Assembly: GCA_038211015.1 (NCBI GenBank)
Contig: JBBQVZ010000187.1
Coordinates: forward strand, 1 to 5,271
Direction: 5' to 3'
From: JBBQVZ01 sp038211015
GTDB taxonomy: Bacteria > Actinomycetota > UBA4738 > HRBIN12
DNA length: 5,271 nucleotides
The position numbers and the translations under genes are program-made. The notes beneath the pieces were generated by a model. That model made no database searches. It had not been told where the DNA came from and was given only the letters and a program-made list of their open reading frames with translations. Positions 1 through 5,271 of the stretch are shown here, piece by piece. How positions within the stretch are numbered: position 1 is the first letter of the stretch; every line of letters starts with the position of its first letter.

Positions 1-251
1 CACTGCACCAGCAAACCTCGTCGCCCTCGCTCCACGCCGACTCTCTCCGCTGAACCGTAGGCCCGCTTACCTCGACGGCTCCCAACAGCCACCGCGGCTT
101 GCCCGCCCTCCGCCGGCTCGCACTTCAAAACGCTTAAGCACCGGAGTTCCGGGATTCCAGTCGGTTGTGACCTCGGCGCATCCGAGTCGTCGTCGTGTGC
201 GGATACCGCTTGACCGCTTCGCGCGTCGGTGACCACGATGTCGGCACACAC
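1..251. other. Upstream non-coding leader region
   Basis: I see no convincing gene here. The frame starting at base 2 is open until a TGA at 230-232, but it has no evident start within the window. Its third codon positions lack the strong G/C bias of the two genes downstream, and its translation is a low-complexity Pro/Arg-rich string. The region probably holds the promoter of the downstream pair, but I could not identify a convincing one. A short imperfect inverted repeat lies at 169-188 (CTCGG, five bases, CCGAG). Confidence 0.5.
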
Positions 252-257
252 GGAGGT
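252..257 (+). promoter_or_regulatory. Ribosome binding site (GGAGGT) of the oxidase gene
   Basis: GGAGGT is a near-perfect Shine-Dalgarno sequence. It lies 2 bases before the ATG at 260, 5 bases before the ATG at 263 and 14 bases before the ATG at 272. The spacing favours 263 as the start codon. This site matters because it shows that translation of the first gene begins in the lipoprotein-signal frame, not at the GTG at 519, which has no comparable site. Confidence 0.75.
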
Positions 258-262
258 GGATG

Positions 263-466
263 ATGCAGCGGATGAAGTACGAAGAGCGGGCAGGCGGATG
301 GCTTGGCTGGTCCATGGTGATGGTGCTGCTGGCGTGCGGCGACAGCGGCGGCTCGGGAGACGAGAGCGGCTTCACGAGCGAGGGCGGCGAAGTCACCGGC
401 GCCGACTCGTCCGGAGGGGACGACGACGGGGGGGGCAGATGGCGAGCCGGTACAGTGCTCGGATGA
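263..466 (+). CDS. 5' part of the copper radical oxidase gene: lipoprotein signal peptide and linker, out of frame with the rest
   Basis: This short frame encodes an N-terminal export signal followed by a Gly/Ser/Asp/Glu-rich linker, and stops at TGA 464-466. From the ATG at 263, a weakly basic start (MQRMK) leads into a hydrophobic stretch (GWSMVMVLLAC). The lipobox is LLAC, with the Cys codon at 335-337; Gly-Asp-Ser follow. The Asp at +2 would be an inner-membrane retention signal in E. coli, but that rule may not hold in myxobacteria. The acidic linker runs into the G8 tract at 428-435, after which this frame gives an implausible tail (RWRAGTVLG). Removing one G joins it to the frame that continues into the oxidase. 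I regard it as the true start of the gene ending at 3821, not as an independent small protein. Confidence 0.75.
   Translation: MQRMKYEERAGGWLGWSMVMVLLACGDSGGSGDESGFTSEGGEVTGADSSGGDDDGGGRWRAGTVLG
428..435 (+). other. G8 homopolymer at the frameshift point
   Basis: Eight consecutive G lie between GACGAC and CAGATGG. Upstream, the coding frame is the lipoprotein signal. Downstream, the sensible frame reads ADGEPVQCSDEAVEANAAAP and continues without a stop into the oxidase. With seven G the two frames join; with the eight G present, translation from 263 ends at 466. The cause could be a sequencing or assembly error, slipped-strand variation, a recent null mutation or ribosomal slippage. The sequence alone cannot separate these. 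Confidence 0.8.
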
Positions 467-518
467 GGCCGTCGAGGCGAACGCGGCGGCACCAATTCCC
501 GGATGCTTCGGCTCTTCG

Positions 519-3500
519 GTGGCCGCACCGCCCCTCCCCGCTGCAGTCGGCGGAGCCATCGGCGTACCCGGCGCGGTTCTGTCCACGGATCCCGCTGAGG
601 TCGGCGCGTGGACCCCTCTCATCGAGAGCGACCTCCACCTCGCGATCCACTCGGTCCACCTCCCGTCGGGCAAGTTCCTGCAGTTCGGCGGGCACGGTGA
701 ATCGGACTGCGAGGAGCAGGCTGACTGCGACAAGATCGTGTGGTACCCGCCCGAACCTTGCTCACCCTTCGTCGTCGGAAATGGCAATTGCGAGGTCGAG
801 TTCGACATCGCGCCGACGACTCCCGAGATCGAGACCCACGTCGAGGTGCCGGAGCAGACGGAGCTGTTCTGCTCGGCGCACGTCAACATCCCTCCGGGCA
901 CCGCTGCCGAGTTCGCCGAGCCGCTGGTCTTGACCGCGGGCGGCCACTTCAGTGGCAACAACGGGATCAATGCCGCGCGGACGTTCTCCGAGTCACTCCC
1001 GTCCTCCGGGGTCCCGGTGTCCGGTGACTGGACCTGGACGGAACTGGACGACTTCAGCCAACGGCGGTGGTACCCGACGACGACGGTCCGCCCCGACGCC
1101 CGCACCGCGGTGCTGGGAGGCTCGACGGTCCAAGACGTGTTGTGCGACCCAGGCGACGGGTTCGGCCTGTCGTGCGTCTGTGATCCGATGGATGAGTGCG
1201 ACGACCCCGAAGTCTCCCCGTGCGCCTACAGTCAGATTTACGCAGAGGACCTCTGCAACCCGAACTGCGAGATCCTCGGGGTCGCCCGCTGCGCGGCGGT
1301 GACACAGTACAACGACACGGTTGAGATCCTCGACCGCGACCCTGGCGGTGGGTTCTCGTGGGACCGGTACGAGAATGCCCTCATGGGCCGCACGACGCAG
1401 TACCCCTTCATGTTCGTCCTGCCAGATCTCCCGCACTTCGAGACCTACGGCTGGAACCTCGGCGGCAAGCTGCTCTACGCCGGTGCGGAGGTTGCAGCGG
1501 TGAACGCCTTGGATGCGTGGATCTACGACGACACCGCGATGGCGCCGACCATCTCCCCGATCGGCGGCACCTCGTGCACTGCCGGCAGCTCCGCCGTGAT
1601 GCTTCGACCCGGGAAGGTCATGAAGTTCGGCGGTAGTTCGGAGCCGAGCCGGATGACCGAGATCCTCGATCTGACGGATCCAACCGACGAAGATCCGCAG
1701 TGGCGCCGCGTGGGTCCGACCGGGGTCGCGCGACGGTTCTCCACGGGGTTGCTGCTTCCCGATGGCACGGCGCTCGCCACGGGCGGCACGATGCGTCAAA
1801 ATCAAGGCGACACCGATCTCGGAGACAACAATCCGACGGGGATCCAGGGTGGCGGTGACGAGCGACATCACACGGTGTTCACGACCGAGCTCTTCGACCC
1901 CGACCCGGCAAGCGAGACCTGGTGCCGTCTGGCCGACGTGCCGCCCGATCCTGCGAGCCCGATCGGGCTCCCCACGATGCGAGGCTATCACTCGCAGTCG
2001 TTCTTGCTGCCTGACGGCCGCGTGTACCTCGGCGCCAGCGGGCGCACCGGCGGGGGCGCGCTGGATCACTTCAACTACCAGCTGTACTCACCGCCGTACC
2101 TCTTCTGGGGCGAGCGACCGGTCATCGAGGCAACTAGCGGTTTCGCGACCACCGGCACGACGCTCGCCCTCACGCGGACCGGCACAGTACCGGTCAGTCG
2201 CGTCACGCTGGTGAAGCTGTCGTCGGCGACGCACAACTGGGACATGGAGCAGCGCTTCGTCGAGCTCGAGAACGTCGAGGTCTCCGCCGGATCGATCACG
2301 GCCGACATGCCGCCGTCGACATGCTATGCGACGCCCGGGCCATACATGGTCTTCGCGATCTCCGACCAAGGGGTGCCGTCGATCGGACAGTACGTGCAGG
2401 TCAACGGTTCGTGCGACGCTGCGCTCGAAAGTAGTGACCCGCCGATCGCCGAGTTCCAGCCCAGGGGAGTGAACACCCAAGGTGAGACCAAGCTCGTCGC
2501 GAGCTGCAGCTCGTCGAGCGTGCCGCTAGAGCTGCGCGACTTCGGTCGCAGCATCGACGAGTTGTGCGACGCGCTGGGCGGTTGCCCGCACTCGGGGACG
2601 ATCGATGTGGCCGCCCGGCTGGTGGCGAGTGACTCCCAGGCGGTACCGCCTGCCGGCCTGACCCTCGACACCGGCGTCATCACGTTCTCCGGCGGTCACG
2701 GCACATTCACCGAGCCCCTGCGTCTCGACGTCAAGAGCGGCAGCTGGTTGTCCAGCGTCGACCTTGGCAGCGGCGATCACGATCTCGAACTATGTGCGAC
2801 CATCGCGGGCGTGGACGCTTGCATCGTACAACCGGTTGGCATTCGCGCGTTGGCGGGATCACGGGCCAACCCCTTCGGCTATCGCCTCGGGACGATCGAG
2901 TCGCGCTTCGAACCGATCGGCGGGCTTCCGTTCACGCGCCGCCTCATGCTGTCCGACAACGGCACAGAAACGGTGGCGCTTCCTGGCGGATTTCGCTTTC
3001 CGTTCTTTGGGACACAATACAGCACGCTCTACATCGGGGCGAACGGGGGGATCCGGGTGACCCCAGGGACCGTCGGCGCGGTCAACACGTCGCTCCCGAA
3101 CGCGGCCACCAACGCGCCGCACATCGCGCCATGGTGGGACGACCTCGACCCTTCGGCCGGCGGCCAGGTGCTGTGGAGGCACGCGGGCAAGAAGATCGTG
3201 GTCAGCTGGGAGAACGTGCCGCACAAACTCGGCCCCGCAAACGACCGGCTCTCCTTCCAGGTGCACCTTTGGGACGACGGGCGCGTCGAGATGCACTACG
3301 CGGACCCCCAGGTAGGAAATTCTGCGCTGGACTTCGGTGCCAGCGCCACAGTCGGCATCCAGCGGCCTGGTGGCACCAATGCGTTGACGAGCGGCACCAA
3401 CAACGCCGCATGGTTGGCGGCAGGTGCGCGCGCTGCGGCGTACGATCTGCGTGGCTGCATCGCGGCGGACCTCCGCGCAGTCGACAGCATGCCGTGCGAC

Positions 3501-3821
3501 GTCGTCCTCGATGCGAGCTCCGCGCTGAACGCGACGACCTGCGAGGTTGGGCCGATCAATATCCCCGTCCCCAAGCTCGCCACGACGTGTCGCGTCGAAG
3601 CTGATGCCTACGTCCAAGGCGAGGTGACGAACTCGACCACGCGCAAGGCGGTCGTCGCGGGGCGGGCAGTGCTGGGCGCCGGCAGCTATACCGTGCGATG
3701 GTGGGTCCACGGCGATCACCCCGGTGCCCGTGGCGAACGGCTCTTCGGTCCGATCGCCGGGCCCTTCACGCAGGCACTCACGCTCACGAAGCGCTGCGAG
3801 AGCATGGCGGTGTCGCAGTGA
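519..3821 (+). CDS. Galactose oxidase/glyoxal oxidase-like copper radical oxidase, multi-domain, surface lipoprotein (5' end frameshifted)
   Basis: This family oxidises primary alcohols or aldehydes with O2, giving the oxidised product and H2O2, using one copper and a Tyr-Cys crosslinked radical. Residues are counted from GTG 519; add 85 for the repaired protein from 263. Residues 28-530 form a Kelch-like propeller and about 531-630 the E-set (DUF1929-type) domain. The ligands are visible: Cys118 (ELFCSAH) and Tyr185 (RRWYPT) for the crosslink, Tyr490 and His491 (RGYHSQS), and His572 (SATHNWDMEQR). Residues 209-258 are a Cys-rich insertion with eight Cys. About 640-780 is a beta-rich region I do not recognise. 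About 785-975 resembles a nidogen-like sandwich (FPFFGTQYS, APWWDDLDP, ATVGIQ). About 976-1100 is an unrecognised Cys-containing end. GTG 519 is only the first start codon in this frame: it has no ribosome binding site and would cut off the export signal, so the real start is about 263. The stop overlaps the next gene. Myxobacterial relatives include FbfB of Stigmatella aurantiaca, which is needed for fruiting body formation. The substrate is unknown. Confidence 0.88.
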   Translation: MAAPPLPAAVGGAIGVPGAVLSTDPAEVGAWTPLIESDLHLAIHSVHLPSGKFLQFGGHGESDCEEQADCDKIVWYPPEPCSPFVVGNGNCEVEFDIAPTTPEIETHVEVPEQTELFCSAHVNIPPGTAAEFAEPLVLTAGGHFSGNNGINAARTFSESLPSSGVPVSGDWTWTELDDFSQRRWYPTTTVRPDARTAVLGGSTVQDVLCDPGDGFGLSCVCDPMDECDDPEVSPCAYSQIYAEDLCNPNCEILGVARCAAVTQYNDTVEILDRDPGGGFSWDRYENALMGRTTQYPFMFVLPDLPHFETYGWNLGGKLLYAGAEVAAVNALDAWIYDDTAMAPTISPIGGTSCTAGSSAVMLRPGKVMKFGGSSEPSRMTEILDLTDPTDEDPQWRRVGPTGVARRFSTGLLLPDGTALATGGTMRQNQGDTDLGDNNPTGIQGGGDERHHTVFTTELFDPDPASETWCRLADVPPDPASPIGLPTMRGYHSQSFLLPDGRVYLGASGRTGGGALDHFNYQLYSPPYLFWGERPVIEATSGFATTGTTLALTRTGTVPVSRVTLVKLSSATHNWDMEQRFVELENVEVSAGSITADMPPSTCYATPGPYMVFAISDQGVPSIGQYVQVNGSCDAALESSDPPIAEFQPRGVNTQGETKLVASCSSSSVPLELRDFGRSIDELCDALGGCPHSGTIDVAARLVASDSQAVPPAGLTLDTGVITFSGGHGTFTEPLRLDVKSGSWLSSVDLGSGDHDLELCATIAGVDACIVQPVGIRALAGSRANPFGYRLGTIESRFEPIGGLPFTRRLMLSDNGTETVALPGGFRFPFFGTQYSTLYIGANGGIRVTPGTVGAVNTSLPNAATNAPHIAPWWDDLDPSAGGQVLWRHAGKKIVVSWENVPHKLGPANDRLSFQVHLWDDGRVEMHYADPQVGNSALDFGASATVGIQRPGGTNALTSGTNNAAWLAAGARAAAYDLRGCIAADLRAVDSMPCDVVLDASSALNATTCEVGPINIPVPKLATTCRVEADAYVQGEVTNSTTRKAVVAGRAVLGAGSYTVRWWVHGDHPGARGERLFGPIAGPFTQALTLTKRCESMAVSQ
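3818..3821 (+). promoter_or_regulatory. Stop/start overlap GTGA coupling the two genes
   Basis: The TGA stop of the oxidase (3819-3821) shares its bases with the GTG start of the propeller gene (3818-3820). With no strong ribosome binding site before 3818, the second protein probably depends on ribosomes finishing the first. A ribosome stopping at 466 because of the G8 frameshift could therefore also reduce output of the second gene. Confidence 0.7.
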
Positions 3822-5197
3822 TCGACAGGCCCACGCGGAGGTTTGCGTTGCTCGCTTCGCTGCTCGTGATCGGGGCCTGTAGCGACGGGGATCGCGAATC
3901 GGATGGTGAGGCGTTGGCGCGGGATATCGTGGGTGCACGACTGGGTGTCTCCGGGCACGGCCTCCTCGTGCGAGACGACGGCGTGGTGACGTGGGGCGGA
4001 AGTATCTACGGTGCCCGTGGTGTGCCTGATCCCCTGAACGTGTCGATGACGGTGCCAGCGCGCCCCGATATTGGCGGACCGAGTTCTGCCGTGGTCAGCG
4101 TCGGGGCCGGGAGGGACCACAGCTGCGCCGTGTTCGAGGACGGTCGTCTCCAATGCTGGGGCCGCAACGACTTCGGTCAGCTCGGCCTGGGCGACACCGA
4201 AGATCGCGGCGACGAGCCGGGCGAGATGGGCGACGCGCTACCGTTCGTCGATCTCGGCGACGGCGTACGCGCGGTCGCGGTGACCGGGGGCTTCAAGCAC
4301 ACCTGCGCATTGCTCGACGACGGTCGGGTCAAATGCTGGGGGTCCAACGGCAGCGGCGAGCTCGGCCAGGGCGACACCGACGCTCGCGGTGACGAACCGG
4401 GCGAGATGGGCGACGCGCTGCCCCCCGTCGAACTCGGGGACGGACGTCGCGCGGTCGAGGTCGATGCGGGCGGGGCCCGTGTCTGTGTGGTGCTCGACGA
4501 CGGCGCGGTGAAGTGCTGGGGGCACAGCTCATCCGAGTCGTCCGCGCTCGGGCGCTCCGACGTCAGCAACATCGGGGATGAGCCCGGCCACATGGGCGAG
4601 GCCCTGCCGGAGATCGACCTTGGGTCCGACGCCCACGTGGTCACCATCAGCGCAGGCGACAATCACACCTGCGCGGTGCTGCGCGGCGGCGGCCTCAAGT
4701 GTTGGGGTCAGGGCAGCCAGACCGACCCTTGCCCGCACGAGCCCACGTGCGTGTACCCGCGGCCGCGCTTCGAGGGCGGACGACTCGGGTATGGCGACAT
4801 GGAGCGGCGCGGTGCCGGCCCGCAGATGGGGGACAATCTGCCGCTGGTCGACGTCGGCACCACGCAGCGGGTCGTCGCGGTCGACGCCGCTGCGGTCCAC
4901 ACCTGCGCGCTGCTCTCTACCGGGCACCTGAAGTGCTGGGGCGCCGGGGGCTACAACAAGCTCGGCGATGGCGGCGGACTGGACCTCGGCGACCAGCCCG
5001 GCGAGATGGGCGACGCGCTGGCGACCGTGGACCTCGGTGTCGGGCGCACCGTCACCGCGTTCGGGTGCTGGACGGTCGGGTGCTGCGCGCGATTGGACGA
5101 CGACGGCGTCAAGTGCTGGGGCGGCAACGGCCCGAAGGACGCGGACAACGACTACCTGACGGGCGATGCATTGCCGTACGTCGAGCTCCCCGAATAG
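3818..5197 (+). CDS. RCC1-like seven-bladed beta-propeller lipoprotein
   Basis: This is a 459-residue surface lipoprotein of the RCC1-repeat type; its molecular role is unknown. I chose GTG 3818 because a classic lipoprotein signal follows at once: RPTRRF, then the hydrophobic ALLASLLVIGAC with lipobox IGAC, Cys21 and then Ser. The codon overlaps the upstream TGA by four bases (GTGA), so translation is probably coupled; there is no strong Shine-Dalgarno site. An earlier in-frame GTG at 3698 would bury the signal peptide. Six blades carry the pattern C-x9-CWG, at Cys103/113, 163/173, 223/233, 285/295, 363/373 and 423/433. A degenerate first blade has Gly48 and Thr58 at those positions, giving seven in all. 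Blades are mostly 60 residues; that between Cys295 and Cys373 is 78. The last blade ends at LTGDALPYVELPE, so the N-terminal strand (about 35-48) probably closes the ring. The acidic loop GDEPGEMGDALP recurs in most blades. Eukaryotic RCC1 is an exchange factor, but nothing here supports that activity. Confidence 0.9.
   Translation: MIDRPTRRFALLASLLVIGACSDGDRESDGEALARDIVGARLGVSGHGLLVRDDGVVTWGGSIYGARGVPDPLNVSMTVPARPDIGGPSSAVVSVGAGRDHSCAVFEDGRLQCWGRNDFGQLGLGDTEDRGDEPGEMGDALPFVDLGDGVRAVAVTGGFKHTCALLDDGRVKCWGSNGSGELGQGDTDARGDEPGEMGDALPPVELGDGRRAVEVDAGGARVCVVLDDGAVKCWGHSSSESSALGRSDVSNIGDEPGHMGEALPEIDLGSDAHVVTISAGDNHTCAVLRGGGLKCWGQGSQTDPCPHEPTCVYPRPRFEGGRLGYGDMERRGAGPQMGDNLPLVDVGTTQRVVAVDAAAVHTCALLSTGHLKCWGAGGYNKLGDGGGLDLGDQPGEMGDALATVDLGVGRTVTAFGCWTVGCCARLDDDGVKCWGGNGPKDADNDYLTGDALPYVELPE
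4124..5194 (+). repeat. Tandem RCC1-blade repeats, mostly 180-bp period
   Basis: Units begin at the first Cys codon of each blade: 4124, 4304, 4484, 4670, 4904 and 5084. The spacings are 180, 180, 186, 234 and 180 bases. The TGCTGG (or TGTTGG) of the CWG motif recurs at 4154, 4334, 4514, 4700, 4934 and 5114. The first two units are similar at DNA level: comparing 4141-4260 with 4321-4440 by eye gives 98 of 120 bases identical. The most conserved block encodes PGEMGDAL (about 4217-4239, 4397-4419 and 4997-5019). This suggests blade duplication followed by divergence. Confidence 0.85.
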
Positions 5198-5271
5198 CTC
5201 GCCGCCCACGCGCTGCCCCTCACCCGCACGCCGGGCAGGCGATCCGTCCCTGCGCCGACGGTGCACAGCGC
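5198..5271. other. Downstream non-coding tail
   Basis: I see no gene start and no clear terminator here. Two weak inverted repeats exist (CTGCCC at 5213-5218 with GGGCAG at 5233-5238, and CCGTC at 5244-5248 with GACGG at 5257-5261). Neither is followed by a T-run, so neither is called a terminator. Confidence 0.4.

Noticed and set aside
2..232. Open + frame entering from the window edge and ending at TGA 230-232
   Set aside because: It has no G/C bias at third positions and gives a low-complexity Pro/Arg translation, so I do not call it the end of an upstream gene; the edge prevents certainty.
210..239. Possible promoter TTGACC (210-215) and CACGAT (234-239)
   Set aside because: The spacing is 18 bases, but the -10 matches TATAAT at only three of six positions, and the start site would fall almost on the ribosome binding site.
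519..521. GTG 519 as the real start of the oxidase
   Set aside because: There is no Shine-Dalgarno sequence before it, and the protein would lack an export signal. The in-frame sequence upstream (from about 435) reads as a natural continuation of the linker behind a lipoprotein signal.
993..2069. Long minus-strand open frame opposite the oxidase, and another at 2859-3938
   Set aside because: Such antisense frames are expected opposite strongly GC3-biased genes. Their translations are Arg/His-rich with no recognisable domain, while the + strand encodes an intact ligand set and domains.
3698..3817. An earlier GTG start for the RCC1-like gene at 3698
   Set aside because: It would add 40 residues before an obvious lipoprotein signal and overlap the oxidase by more than 120 bases. 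GTG 3818 fits both the signal peptide and the overlap.
5213..5261. Hairpins after the second gene as a terminator
   Set aside because: The stems are only five or six base pairs, with loops of 8 and 14 bases, and no T-run follows.

Overview
The window is high-GC bacterial DNA with strongly G/C-ending codons. It carries two complete genes on the + strand, flanked by a non-coding leader (1-251) and a short non-coding tail (5198-5271). The combination points to a myxobacterium, possibly of the Nannocystaceae/Polyangia type: a large secreted multi-domain oxidase, and an RCC1-like lipoprotein built from repeats containing the acidic motif GDEPGEMGDALP. This is inferred from gene style and motif memory, not from a phylogenetic marker.

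Gene 1 (start about 263, end 3821) is a galactose-oxidase/glyoxal-oxidase-like copper radical oxidase. All five copper/cofactor ligand positions are present: Cys118, Tyr185, Tyr490, His491 and His572, numbered from the GTG at 519. A beta-rich linker domain, a nidogen-like beta-sandwich and a Cys-containing C-terminal domain follow the catalytic part. The gene is split near its 5' end. A good ribosome binding site and a lipoprotein signal peptide (lipobox LLAC) lie in one frame (263-466), while the enzyme lies in another. The switch falls at a run of eight G (428-435). With seven G the two parts fuse into one 1185-residue surface lipoprotein.

Gene 2 (3818-5197) starts inside the stop codon of gene 1 (GTGA overlap). 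It encodes a second lipoprotein that is a seven-bladed RCC1-type beta-propeller. Six blades carry a Cys pair at exact i,i+10 spacing; the first blade has lost both cysteines.

The overlap implies co-translation, and both products carry lipoprotein signals, so they probably act together on the cell surface. The oxidase would make an aldehyde and hydrogen peroxide, and the propeller could serve as a binding or scaffold partner. That partnership is inference. No RNA genes, mobile elements or CRISPR arrays were seen.
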